DNA from: Seriola aureovittata
Taxonomy: Eukaryota > Chordata > Actinopteri > Carangiformes > Carangidae
NCBI RefSeq assembly: GCF_021018895.1
Contig: NC_079379.1
Location: 21,016,776 to 21,080,775 of the forward strand
DNA length: 64,000 bases
Reading direction: 5' to 3'
Part shown: positions 15,283-27,976 of the stretch, piece after piece
How the letters are laid out: each line of letters starts with the position of its first letter
Numbering within the stretch: the first letter of the stretch is position 1
Made by a program: the position numbers and the translations under genes
The notes under the pieces: generated by a model
Told to the model about the DNA's origin: nothing
What the model saw: only the letters and a program-made list of their open reading frames with translations
The model's database searches: none

Positions 15283-16357
15283 TTTCATACACATACCTTC
15301 TGTATTTGACTGAGTGAACATTGCTTATATCAAATCTGACAGCTGGTTTCAGAATGCGTATTTCCAATCTTTTTAGTCAAGCTACAACCTCCGTTACTCC
15401 TAAACACCATCACATTTAAAACACTATAATCTTCATTCAATAGTCTTATTCCTTTGAATGCACTCCAAATTAAAAGATGCAGCTTTAGGGTGAAGTAAAG
15501 GTCTTTTCTAATGGGTTTTACTTTAAGCCTGTTCTGAACCAGGTCCTATAGGATCTATTCATAATGAAGAAATCACAACACAGCAATCACTCTCTACCAC
15601 AGTCAGCTGTATATCCATTTATACAATTAGACACATGGAAGGATTAGGCCTTAATTACAATTTCATATACATACCTTCTGTATTCCACCAAGTGAACAGT
15701 ATGGGCTGGATTACATTCATCATAACGTAAGATTGCCTCGTAAAGTGATTTACCTCTCTGATAATGGTTGTAATACAAGTCCGCCCCACAATTACACGCA
15801 CACGCACACACACACACACACACACACAAATGCTGACAGCTTCAAACACTCAATACTTCACCCTGTCTGCCACAACTGGTGCGGTCTATCAATCAGAGTA
15901 AGCTGACAGCTATGGCTAATGCTGCTCCTTTTATTTAACTGTGTTTCATAATTTACCACTAGATTACTGGGTTTAGAGCATATGTGGCGTATTTTGCGCT
16001 ATTTGTAGTTCTCCTTAGTTCTGATGCACAGACTACTGTCACTTTATGACGTTCTGAGGCGTTTACCAGCAACAACTACCATTTTTGCATATTTTACATA
16101 AATGGTGTCAAGATTACATGCTGGTCCGTGAAAATGTGCAATGAGGGATCTAATTATATAGCTCTTTTTAAAGGTTGAGCATAAAGTTAAATGTTACATG
16201 AAAGCCAAATAAAATACTCATGTAGATTTACTCAATATCAATATAAGTGATTTGCCACAACATCTGCGTATAGACATGTTAACAACTTTGACAATCACAC
16301 TCCATAATTGGCAGGCCAGGGCTTGCTTAGTTATTCAGCGATAATGAGAATATCTGC

Positions 16358-16391
<34 letters not shown>

Positions 16392-18269
16392 TACGCAAAC
16401 ACTTCAAGAGAAACAGTGATTTGCCCAGTGTGCCAAATGGATACCCACCCTTCATTGAGACTCGAGTAAACATCAGAAGAATCGTTGTCATCAGCAGAAC
16501 GTCTGACTTGAGGGGGAAGCACAATGCAAGTTTTAACTCCGGAGCCATGAACTTTAATCGACCTCCTCGCGAGCTTGGATCTATCATCTTAACTGAGGAG
16601 ATCTGGAGATGACAGCCTTGCACATCCATCAAGAGAACTGCTCAGGCCTGACACACATAAGACCTGAAACAGCACAGACTCAGACTCAATAGAACAGAGA
16701 AGAAATTCGAATTTGATAAGCACTGGAGTCAAACTTTTTCCAGTCTTTCAGGACATAAATCAAACCTTTATGACTTTGCTTTGACTTTCATTACCACGCA
16801 CATCCAAAACATATATATGGAAATATGCCGTTCCTTTTGTAGTGCCCTCTGTTTAACTTCACTTTACATTTTAATACATAACTCCATTCTAGCAGGTCTA
16901 TTTCTTTGTTAAATCCCCTCTGCTCTGCCTGCTGTATCCCTCCATATAGAAAGGTTAAACACACCTAAGCAGAGGCAGTGTGACTGATGCCGGGGCTGTT
17001 TCTAAATGTTAATGACACCCTGCGGGCAGAGCGCTGTACACCGCAGTATCCTACTGTAGAGTTATAGCGTGGCAGTTATGCTATAGTGGCTTCATCTGTG
17101 CATGCACATCCAAATGCGTGTGCTACCGGACACACACACACACACACACACACACACCAGGGACAACCCACTGTACAGCTGGCACGCAGCCTGGAGTCCT
17201 TCCACTGAGTGGTCAGGGAGAGAAATCAATCAAACGTGGCTTGTCAAGCCCCTGAATCCATTATGGCAGAGAGTGGTGAGGCTTGAGTAAACAGGGATGA
17301 CAAGGAGAGACAATTAGCAAGAATTCAGGCTGTTGTTAGAGGCAAGCTTGGGGATTTGGTGGTCCTGCATGGCCTAGTTTGGCCCACCTCGGCTTAGCTC
17401 CGTCAACAGGCTTGGCTTGCAGCTTTATTGCTGGTAATTCACTAGCCCTCAGTGTTTTATGCCTTCTCTCTTTACAGCCTAAGCAGGCCAAATCCATTTA
17501 AATAAACACCAGTGCTGCAGAATGATGGCTGAGGTGTTTAAAAGCACTGATGCAGGACTAGCACATACACTGCATCACAGCTGGGGCCATTACGGCATTT
17601 CAAGCCAATATAGTGTACAAGTATTAGATCAGACACTGGAGATCTCACCGAAACTGAGAGCCTCATTGAATTTATATACCATACAGTAGTGGCGTACATG
17701 ACTGCACCACATTTATTGTATGTATGGTAGGTATAGATTGCATACATGCTACGCTCCAATTTCCATGCAAAAGTTGTTTGCTCAAAGTTTTTCCCCGACC
17801 TGCAAAATTAGTCGCAAGATTTGCTTTACTGGGATCAGGAGAGAAACTGATTTAGAAACAACGTGCAAAGAGCTCTCTGTGTGAGTAAGTGTGCAGCCAT
17901 TACTCATATGTAAACTCATTACATTGGTCTAATAGCTCTGTCTCATGACTCTGCCTGTGCCGGCCTATATAGAAAGAACATTAGCGCAGCCTATGTATGG
18001 AACACAGCGTTAGAGTTCATTCATTCTTCTCTATGGTATAGATCAGACAGATAATTAACTGCAGAGACATGAAGTCATTGTTCAGTTAGAGATATGGACC
18101 CGGTCTAATGAGGGCTCACACACTGGAGTGGCGAGGAGAGAAAGGGACGAAATAACAGGGAAAGGTCTGCTAATGTCTAGTGAATGACCTCAGCTGTCTC
18201 ATCACACTATACAGCACGCCATATCCTGCTGTACCTATACTCCTGTCTCACTGTGCAGAGAGCTGATTT
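15283..18269. other. Intergenic, no gene seen
   Basis: Holds short microsatellites at 15797-15829 (CA), 16362-16390 (CT then CA) and 17130-17157 (CA). Short frames such as 16421-16612 have no support. AT-rich and otherwise unremarkable. Confidence 0.4.
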
Positions 18270-18943
18270 TCAAAGCGCCCCTTCACACAAAAATGTGTTT
18301 TTCTTATTGTTTGAGCTTCACTGTGTAGAATGATGTATGTGCAGAGTTTGACAACAGATGGTTGGTTTTACATTTATCTGCTGAAGGGGAAACATTTGTC
18401 TGTGCTCACCTTAAAAATTTGTTTAAGATGTGTACATACTAGCATGATTCAGTGACGCCACAACTGGTTTAACTAATAATGCAATCCAGCACTGAAAGCT
18501 GCCCTGAAGAGTTTCGTTTACATTTACTGTTTCTCATCAAAGGGCAATATATATATCTTTGATTGACCTAAAACACATTTCAATATATTTCTTTCCTGAC
18601 AAAACATTTGCGGAATTTTTTTTAATTTTATTTTATATATCTTTTATATCACATATTTACATGCCTGTTTACTAGCTTGAAGTCTTCTTCTTCTCTTCCT
18701 TTATGGACGCATTACTACAAATATCGCTCCAATCCGCAGCTTGTGGTGAAAAACTGCACACAGTACCTTTAAATCTCTCAAACGAAAACATTTGCGTCAG
18801 AGATTCGGAATTTATCATTTAATGAGAGGGCGCAGAGTTTGTGGATTTTGAATGAGCTAATGAAACATTTTGTAGAATAACCTTATCAGACAAAATTATT
18901 TTTCAAAGAAAAGTATCTTTATATGTCTCTGAAGGGGAGCTCC
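18270..18943 (+). mobile_element. TIR element family A, copy 2
   Basis: Starts CAAAGCGCCCCTTC and ends CTGAAGGGGAGCTCC, degenerate versions of the inverted ends of copy 1. Shared internal motifs in order are GAGCTTCACTGTGTAGAATGATG, CATTTATCTGCTGAAGGGGAAA, CTGTGCTCACCTTAAA and, near the right end, TATCAGACAAAATTATTTTTCAAAG. It is longer than the other copies because of an insertion around 18540-18780. Confidence 0.65.
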
Positions 18944-19566
18944 AAGTTTGTTAACTTAAATTCCAGTTTGGGTCTTTATTGAGATTTATTTTAAATCAAA
19001 AATAAGTCCACATGTCCAGTCCACATGTGTTTTCAATTAAACATAAATAAATGATTATTATAAATTTTTAAACATAGCCCATCTGTAAATATTTGATACG
19101 TGATACTCAGAAATGCTTCAAAACACATCCATTTTCTGTGCTCTAACGAAAACAGTGCAATTAGTTATAATTGTGTAGCGCCTCTAGTCTATGGAAATAA
19201 CAGAGATGCTAACATCTACCTGGGTTTGAGGATTTGCCTTTAAAAACTCACAACAGCAATAATACAATTTACACAGCACTGCAATTTGTGTACAAACAAA
19301 ACGAAATAAAATATAAAGATAGAGCTGTTTTCATAGAAAAAAAGAAAAAGAAAATAAACAAAAGACAAAAATAATCCCCTTCAAGTTGACATCCTAAACT
19401 CTAGCCCTCCTTTGAAATTAACATATCAGTTTCTTTGTCCCTGTGCAGGTGTGTGTGTTGGGATGTTCTGCACCTATATTAAGTACAACAACACGGGTAG
19501 AATTAATAGCGTGCATGTGTCCTTATCTGGGGTCCGTGTGAATTAATGAAGCTGGTCAGATGTCTT
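18944..19566. other. Probable 3' flank or 3' UTR of the minus-strand candidate gene
   Basis: AT-rich DNA downstream of the stop codon at 19567-19569 on the minus strand. Possible minus-strand AATAAA signals (TTTATT on +) lie near 18974 and 18985. No other feature seen. Confidence 0.3.
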
Positions 19567-20650
19567 CTATGGACTGATCCTACGGTGGGCCACACTGTTT
19601 CCGCGTTCATCCACAATCTCACGGGCTAAACTCGCCATCACAGATTCCTCACTGATTTTATCTGGGGAACAAAAACCAATCTACACAAATAGTGCAGAAT
19701 GATAAGTGACTCTGTTCTCCATGTCTGACATGAGACCTCAACTTTTTCCCGTCCATCTTATAAGGTGCAGTATAACCGATATCTAGGGATATACTTCAAT
19801 CCAAACATGAAATTAATTACTCTTTATCATGACTTCGTTTGATACTTTAACATAAACAAACGAAATATTTATCATGAATTACCTTAGATCACGATATAAA
19901 ATGCATTTTAGTATGAACAGATGAAACACGCAGCTTTTTTAAAACCACTTTTACATTAAAACATCTCTATTTAACTGCTTTTTAACATCAGTTTAATACA
20001 CACATTTCCTCTTAAAATATGAATACTCACAATTAACCTTCCGGCACACATCTTCAACAATCCAGCCCAGCTGAACATTTTCGCTGTACTACAAACACTG
20101 AGATAACTTTACTCCACTAACAAATGACTGTAATGTAGATGGGATAAGTACAATGCACCTTTAATCTATGAGCTGTTCCACTAATCAAACCAGCGATTGG
20201 CGCTACGTTATCTCGATGACACCCTTCTAACCGAGGCCAACGGCTAGCGGTTAGCCTGAATTAGCGTTAGCGATTAGCACTCGCGATTAACGTTAGCGAT
20301 CTTTTCGGAACATTAAAACAATGAAACAAAATGCACTGAAGTACAGTGCTAACATTGGATAACATTCGCATAACCCCGATTGTTTGTTTGTTTTTTTTTT
20401 TATGAAAAGTATCTGAACTTGAACAGCAAGTATAGTGTATTATCCTCCTCTCCAGTGGCTAGCAACAGCAGACAAGCAAAGAATTTGTGCTACAACTCAC
20501 CGGGATTTCAACACTAACTACTCGACAGACGCTGTTTCCTTCAGGTTCACAGTCAGGATTCTAATAAAATAACATCTTATTAGCGTTGACGTATGGGTAT
20601 AATATTCAAGGTTTTACGATTATTCTGCGGTGTTTCCTACGAAGAATCAT
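19567..20650 (-). CDS. Candidate small 4-exon gene, 81 residues, unknown function
   Basis: Four minus-strand segments join in consistent phase: 20650-20618 (ATG, 11 codons), 20560-20501 (20 codons), 20088-20031 (58 bases, phase 1 end) and 19661-19567 (to TAG). The product would be 81 residues. Its core includes SVEIPYSENVQLGWIVEDVC and SEESVMASLAREIVDERGNS, which look like real protein rather than noise. Donors at 20500 and 20030 are GTGAG-type; acceptors end CCCCAG (before 19661) and TTTGTAG (before 20088). An in-frame TAA directly precedes the ATG. Weak point: the first intron would be only 57 bases (20617-20561), so the true 5' exon may lie elsewhere. I do not recognise the family. The last three segments are the most credible part. 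Confidence 0.4.
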
Positions 20651-20770
20651 TTAGCTGATCAGCGGCACGTTCTCGAGACGTTTTAGGAAGAGGTCTCGAG
20701 GGAAAGTGGGGGCGTGTTGGGGAAACATCATGGCGCTACCTACACCAGGTGTGCAGTGTGTAATGTGCTC
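20651..20770 (-). promoter_or_regulatory. Possible promoter or 5' UTR of the minus-strand candidate gene
   Basis: The stretch upstream of the candidate ATG is locally rich in CG dinucleotides and GC-blocks (CTCGAGACG, GGGGGCGTGTTGGGG) within AT-rich surroundings, as expected for a housekeeping-type promoter. No TATA box was identified. Confidence 0.3.
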
Positions 20771-22014
20771 CCGCAGGACACAATGCAACCACACTCTTAA
20801 ACGACGTATAGGATTTTAGTAGCCCTATGTTTTCTATGGGTTACAATTGGTAAATGAAGTAAAAGTGATTTTGATAGACATGGTGACTTCAAGAAAGATG
20901 GTGTGAGTAGGCTACTAAAAAAAAGTGAGAGAAAAAAAAACAAGTAAAAAAAAAAAAAAGTTTCTAACCATGTTCTGCCTCAAATGGATATTCCGTTTTT
21001 TAGGGGCTGAGCGAGTTTCCCTCATAAAGTCAAATTTATGTCTCCCTGCTCAGGGGTTGTCTGGGGCTCCCACACAAGGCCAGCCTGTGCTGGGCCTGAC
21101 CCATAAATCCCAACCTTTGAATCTCTGAATGGACCTCTGTGGTGGACCCGGGAGCCCCGGTCTGCAGGGCCGTGGAGGGAGGGCCCCAAATTATGGAACC
21201 TGCACAAGCGATCCAGTAGGAAAACAACTGTGAAGTTTATCACCTAATACCAAGAACTGCAGGGAATCCCTCATATTCCAGGGCATTAGAGAAGAGGCCA
21301 CAACGTTTATTTACGTGGTATTTATGTGTATTTGGTGGATGTAAGGCTGTATAAAATCCACAGAGATTGCATGTCTGAGAGTGCATGGCTGCTACATTTG
21401 ATCTGTCCCTGTGGGATAGCATGCATGTGTGTGGGTCTTGGTAGAATAGCTAATGCATTGTGTAGATACACTGTACATATCTGTGTGTGTGTGCTAGAAT
21501 ATTTATCAAAGGACAACCGCATGTACTAAAAGCATCAAATAAGCAAAGACTGCATACTTTCACACGCATACTATACTTATATCGGTCCCACTGATTGCCA
21601 CTCTGCTTCATGCTGGAGGCCAAAACAAGAGACAGAGACAGGGACAAGTGGAAGATTATTCAGAATAACATATAGTTCATTGTGGGAGTCCAGAGTCAAG
21701 TGAGTGACAGCATCAGAACAAATTGTGATGAAATAGTGGCATCACCCTATCTGATAGCCATCTCTATACTCGGTATCCTCTCTTCTCACATGTATGATTC
21801 ATATAGATGCATAGAAGATTTCTTCAAAGCTCTCACATGTTTATGAGTCCATAACATCTGACGCATTCATGTTTACGCTCCCAAGCCACATTTGACATTT
21901 TCTGGATATGATGAATCATTAATGATGACCTCAATAGGCTTTCACATCTTTGGCCCACAGATCAATAAAGTGGGTAGGGGAGTAGGTCAGCAGCTCTCCA
22001 GAAGTGTCTGTTAG
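20771..22014. other. Intergenic, no gene seen
   Basis: Poly-A-like tracts near 20930-20960. The segment 21000-21240 is GC-balanced and repeat-free (contains AATTATGGAACCTGCAC), and could be regulatory. Short open frames there overlap on one strand in two frames and are unsupported. Confidence 0.35.
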
Positions 22015-25000
22015 TGTGTGGGTGTGTGTGTGTGTGTGTGTGTCTTTGAGCGCGCCTGTAAACAGTCACGCCCAGCGAGTGACCGTAAAATGTTTCTGCT
22101 AATTGGCGGCCAAGTGTGGCCCAGTCTCGGCGCAATGCTCCGGGACTGACAGAATTACGGCTGGTTTTCCAAGTTTTTTCCGAGCAATCCCTGCCTGCAA
22201 GGCTGTGGGAGTTCCATCCATTATTGATCAGATCCAAGGATGAAAGCAGGAACGCTCAGTGGGGACTGAGCATCTTTGGCCCCACACAGAAAAAAAAAAA
22301 CACAGCCTCGACTGCCAACTCTGTGTGAAAAGAGACAAGGAAATATCTTTTTCAATTCATATCGAGCTAAGCTTGAGAACCAAACTGTCTGAAAAGCAAA
22401 AATAAATACACCAAATGTATGTAAAAAATTAAATAAAACACGTCATATGGTGCGAATCGTTATTCACCCCTAACATTTACAGGCGCAGTCCGCACTGAGA
22501 TTTTTTTTTGTACCCAGATGATGACATAGTGTTTTGCACTGCGTTGCCAGCCTTGGCAGCAGCTCAGCTCAGTGCTGTTCAATGATTCAGCTGTGTAGAA
22601 TTGACCTCCACCTCACCTTGGCAATACTCCCCAACCAAATGGACGTTTGGCAGCCAGAACACACACTGGATACACAAGCATGTGTGCACGCCAGCGATAA
22701 CGCACACACACCGACTCGCAGAAACACAGACACACACACACTCTCTGGGAAAGGTTACAATGCTGCTTGAAACAAAGGGGCAGATGGTTGACAATGATAC
22801 AGTGCCAACACTGGCAAGGTGGTTAAAATATGCATTTCTGTTTGTGTGTGTGTGTGTGTGTGCATGAATATGTGCCTATACATCTTTCTCAGGTTGTTTT
22901 TACTGGGGTAATGTTCTCTGAACATCAGTCTCAACTTCTCCCAACAGAGTGCAGCTCTGTATTTGTTTTGGCCTGTTAGTGTGTCTCTCCAGCCCCACAG
23001 CAAAGCAAAGTGCTTTGCCAGAATACACTTTGAAATTTTATAATGAGCTATAAACTCAACCACCAATGGTTTCAAATCAGCATTTAAGAAAATAAGGGCT
23101 AATTTGCACATTTGAAACAGTCTTTGGGAAGTGAGATTCTCGTTGTTGTATTTCACTATAACTACTTCCCATTGACATATTATTTGGGATACAGACGTTA
23201 TAGTCATAATCCTTAACATTCAGTCCTGCTTGATTCAGAGTAGTCGGTTTTATTTTTTAAGCTGCCACAACCCTGGGACTTTGTCAGTAACACAGCAGAA
23301 GAGTAACCAGTAAATTAGCTTGTTGTTTTAACAAAAAAAGTGAGTCAATAATGGGCCTTTTTCCATCATGCCATGAGCAACTGTGATCTGAGATAACAAC
23401 ATAAAGGTCTGCGGCTCTCCATCTAACAGCTCACTGTGGCTGATCCTTCTCCCTCCATCACTTCCTGATGTATTTAAAACTGATCCACAATCAAAAAAAT
23501 ACTTAATGACTATTGTCTTGTTGTGTAGACGCATTTTTGATGAACGATCGCCATCGGCACTAAGAGTAGTGACGAATGCACTGAATTAACTTTTAACTAC
23601 TTTTAAAGTGAAGCAGCAGCAGCAGCAGGATGTTTTGGTTGGTTGCAGTGAATATATTGCAGTTCTGATACGGTTTTTAGGAGAGAAAACAATAAACAAT
23701 CTGTGCAAAATAGAAGTGATTTTTTATTTAGAAAAGTCAACGAAACACAATTGCTAATGGTCTTTGTTTCCATAGAGTTATATTATGCGAATAAAGCTGG
23801 GTTTTCTCCTCCTGAATTGGGACACAGGTCCTGCATCAAAAAGAGACTACATCTATTTTAACTTAAAACTTTTCATTTGCTGGCTCAGGCCCTTTCCTCT
23901 CCGGCCTCCACACCTGACTTCTTTACAAGAATGAGACCGTCCACTCCTTGTCATCGGCGAATCCAGTGGCCATCCACTCTAATCCATCCCGGGTCATTAG
24001 CCCTGTCTGAGAGGCTAATCATCATCTCCTCTGGCTCAAGTTAGCCGAAGAGAGAGCATCACCAGAATGAGACAGTTAAATATTCATGTCTCACCGCGGT
24101 GTAATATCCTCCTCAATGATGTTTGAACCTTTTGACCCGAGGTAATCAGCAGCAATCACACAGTCACGCCGAACAGTGATAAATTTGATCTGTAGACGGT
24201 TGACTCTGATGAGCTTTTGACACCTCAGAGCGCCACACATCGGGCCACGGATCAAACTGCGATGGCCACACACACACACACGCCTAACACACACACACAT
24301 GCTCACAGGCATCGTTCCTGGTGACAGACAGTTCATTTCACCCGCAGGCATGTAGGTATGACATCACTCGATTAATAATGGAGCAATTAATTATGACCTA
24401 TTAGACTGATGAATTCGATTAGATAGAAAAGAGGAATGTAGCCATGTGATAATATTACACTAGGATACATTAATGACTTCTTAGAGAGTTAGGTGGGGGG
24501 GTTGGAAGGGTAAAATTTATATGTGCCAGTTTGGAATGACATACAGTCATCTATCTAATTATATCAATGATAAATGGTGTTATTGATATGATAATGGCTC
24601 CTAACCCCAGCATGGTAATATTCTACTGTTATAATGTGATTACACTGAAACTCGTGGATCTATGCTGTGAGACTTTGATGTTTCGCAACATGACAGCAGA
24701 CACCGTCTTAAATGAAAGTTTCATATTGATGACACACTTAGCCTCGTGGAAACCGCTGGTGCATTCAAGGTATCTTTGAAGCAGCTGTATGGAGGGTATC
24801 TGATGCATAAAGACGCTAAATGAATATGTATGCAGTTGTTCTGTTGCACGAGAAACACAAAGATGCTTGCATAAACATACAGGTTTACTTTAATCATTTG
24901 CAGTGTGGTAGCATATAAATGAATTTCTCTTGCATAATCACATTTGACCTTTCAGAAATAGCAGCTTGAATCATTCCAAAATATTACAGACTTAATATAA

Positions 25001-25731
25001 AATGATTAAATGAGTTTCATTTGTGCAAAGAGAAAGACAGATATGAGAATTTGACTCATCAAGCAAAGCATTAACTCAATCCACTGGCATTTTTTGGTTC
25101 GCTGGCATTACATTTAACCTTGTGTAAATTAGTGGTGCGCTCAAGTTGCAGGTGAAGCAGCTGCAGTGAAGGTTTGTGGAAGATAAACACATTACCTGGC
25201 TTCAAATATGTATGCTGTTATTCCTCTGTGTGAAGACTGGAGAAACAAAGGAACTTGCATTGATAAACTCGAGTGCTCCCAGCACACTCTGCTGCATTCC
25301 ACTGACATCTAGTGTCAGATTCAGGAACTGAGATAACACACTGTGTCTGACCCTGTGCAGGTGTGTGTCTGTGAACACACCCCACCCCCTTCCCTCCAGA
25401 CACACACACGTTATCCACTTCCCCATACATCACTGTAGTCTTATTGATCTTCTCGATATGACCTTGAATGATCAGACAAGTGGAAGCGCCGCATTGGAAT
25501 GAAACCCATCCATTCCCTCTGTCTGCTATCTGCTGCTGTAATGACTTGAGGGAAGACGGGGAGGCAAGGGAGCCCATTGAGATGAACCCCTGAACCAGTC
25601 AGCTCTGCAGTGGCCTTATGTCGTGGCCAGCCTCCCCTCCAGGCACAGTCTGTTCCAGGGTAAAGCAAGACAAGTGGGTCAGTCTGTCTGAGGTGAGACG
25701 AGATGAGACGCGAGCTGGGTAAAACTGTATA
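22015..25731. other. Intergenic, no gene seen
   Basis: Holds small TG/CA tracts (22022-22042, 22842-22861, 24260-24299), a CAG run at 23614-23629 and an A-run at 22290-22300. The part 24360-24960 is AT-rich with many TTAAT/ATTAAT sites, and is repeat-poor. No coding feature supported. Confidence 0.4.
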
Positions 25732-25782
25732 TTAGATAGATAGATAGTCAGACGGATAGATAGATAGATAGATAGATAGATC

Positions 25783-25854
<72 letters not shown>

Positions 25855-25878
25855 CATAGATACATAGATACATAGATA
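25732..25878. repeat. (GATA)n tetranucleotide microsatellite
   Basis: About 145 bases of GATA units with CGATA, GTCA and GATACATA variants at the two edges. It opens Ile-Tyr-Leu-Ser frames on the minus strand that are artefacts. Confidence 0.97.
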
Positions 25879-26334
25879 GAGTTCAATCCTTTGCAGGATT
25901 ATGTAAGTGGATTTGTTCCCAGGATAACTCCACATCTGCATATGGAATATAGTATATTAAAATGATAATCAGTGGACGAATGATGAAATTTATCCTCTTG
26001 GGGCGAAAGATGAGGAGGAGTCATGCTTCAGGGTGTATAGAAGAGGGTCTTTGTTGGGTGTGTTTCATCCTCTAACATGCAGAATCTTACAGGCTATGTA
26101 AAATATGTTTCCATGCAGCTGAAACATAACTAGAACGGTTAATAATGATGATTTTAATTCAATTTCATCTCATGACTACTGACATTAGTATGAATTGTAA
26201 TACTTTCTGCACGGCGCTGTAAAGATTTGTTGACACGCCATGACAGAACTGTAACTGGCTACTTTTCAGATTAAAATTTCGTACACAAAAATATGGTCAG
26301 CTCATAAAATACAATGTAGTAGAGTAGTCAACAT

Positions 26335-26800
26335 TAAAAGGTTAGTCTGGCAATCTTTTATTTTTTTGTGATGAACCAATCATATAAACAAGTATTGTCT
26401 ATGTAGCCAGTTTGTTATATATCTTATTCCTCTGCGCCACAGAGCTCCACTGTTGTCCAAAACTGTTAAAAACACATCAATGAGCCGTTGCACTGGTTTT
26501 CATGTTCTTACTTTACCATGAACACGGGCACTGTGAATCAATCCCTCAATGTGTCTTAATCCACAGTTGAAACTAGTGTGCAGCATTTATCCCTGGGTTA
26601 TTGATGTTGGCTGGAAATGACTGTGTCCATCTGTTTTAGCAAATTGCTGAGCCTGGCTGTGACTTGTCATTAGAGATTTTCACCTACAGCAGCAACAACT
26701 GGGTTTTGGAGCCACAGACAAGGTAAGGTAGGGAAGTCAGAAAGTAGAAAGAGATGACCTGAGATCTTGATTTTGGTCTTTTCATGGGATTTGTTGACAA
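26335..26800 (+). repeat. Dispersed repeat family F, copy 1
   Basis: Contains CAATGAGCCGTTGCACTGG, TTCTTACTTTACCATGAAC, CCCTGGGTTATTGATGTTGG, AGCAAATTGCTGAGCCTGGC and ends near TTTTGGTCTTTTCATGGGAT followed by poly-A. The ending motif recurs at about 50866 on + and, reversed, at about 50513. I recognise it as a teleost interspersed repeat. Confidence 0.6.
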
Positions 26801-27031
26801 AAAAAAAAAAAAAAAATAGACAGTCACTCGCCTTATTCTTCAAAATGCTGTGTACACAATAGTAGGCCTGTATCAATAATGATTATCCAAAAACATTATA
26901 AATGATGGTCAAAATTTTTGAATTAAGTTTGCTTGATCTTTTTTGATTAAAGTCATTTAATAATTTATGTTGTTACAGAGTTGTTGTCGTTGTCGTTTAC
27001 TTCTATCGGTCTGCAGAGGGAGCATGTACAG

Positions 27032-27976
27032 GTGCAGCCAAATGAAGCAATGGCTAGCTGACGTTTGGTTGCCAACATCAATTTCATCGGGGAGCTGTTT
27101 GAAATCCGGCTGCTGAGGGACGTCATTATTCATGGCTGCACTGGTCAGCTTCTGAGGAAAGCCGACCAGACGTCTCTGGAGTGCCTGATCCATCTCACCA
27201 TCCAACAGCTGGAGGTGGTGATAGCCAAATGCATTGATGGTTATTTCCAGGAGCTGGATGAGATTGTCAAGAAGAGAAAGACTCCATCCAGAATTTGTTG
27301 GATGCTGCAGAAGCTCCACAGGAGACGCTGGCTTCCTGGCAAACAGTGGTGGGACAGTCTTCCCCTGAGTCTGAGCCCTGCAGACTCTGTGCAGAGACCT
27401 GCTCCACTGAACACACTAAGACTCCAACTGCACTACAGCTAACAGTGGACCCGCCAAAGGAAGCTCAGGACACTGAAGCAACACATCAGCCTCACTGCTC
27501 TGAGACTGAAGAAAGGCATGATGGGAACAGTGTCTCTTCTGCTCCTGTTGCACAACCCCGAACTGAGGAGGAGGTGGAGACAGCATCTGAGGAAATTGGG
27601 GGGGGCTGTTGCTCCACAGACTGCACGCAGCTTGGACACTGCCCACCCTTCACTACCTGAAGAGTCTCCAGGAAATCCTCAAGGTTTAAGAGCCCAACAA
27701 GGCAGATTTAGCTTAAATCTGGCTACAGCTGGCAGAAATAATGACCCCCCCTGATGGGAGAGGGAGGCATCTCCACAGGAGAGGTCTTGGACTTTGTGAA
27801 GGCCCTTGTACATTGAGGGTTGTCTGGAATCCTGGTGGCAAACATCATGAACTCGCTTCAGGATTGTGCCAATCGTCACAGTCTTCACCCCCAACCCTTG
27901 CTCCTAACCCTAACTCTCACATTTAACTCCTCACCCTCACCACAAAACACACCTGTTATTGTCAAATAAAAAAATA
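27032..27976 (+). pseudogene. eIF4G-like MIF4G-domain fragment (5'-truncated, broken)
   Basis: From 27065 to 27310 one frame encodes an 82-residue segment with NINFIGELFEIRLLRD, SLECLIHL, DGYFQELDEIVKKRKTPSRI and WMLQ. These match the conserved core of the eIF4G1/eIF4G3 MIF4G domain (NIKFIGELF, SLECLCRLL, MDQYFNQMEKI, SRIRFMLQ), which binds eIF4A in cap-dependent translation. Against my memory of eIF4G there is a gap of about four residues after the LECL block. An in-frame TGA (27059-27061) lies where an arginine of the ARRRS motif is expected. After about 27310 the homology fades; further open but unrecognised frames run to about 27750, with a possible AATAAA at 27964-27969. No introns are seen, so a decayed retrocopy is likely. 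A diverged single-exon gene is the alternative. Confidence 0.65.

Noticed and set aside
20030..20088. ATG-initiated frame MFSWAGLLKMCAGRL on the minus strand in the same exon
   Set aside because: Joined through the strong donor it hits a stop eight codons into the next exon, whereas the alternative frame stays open across all junctions.
25599..25941. Ile-Tyr-Leu-Ser repeat frame on the minus strand
   Set aside because: It is the translation of the GATA microsatellite.
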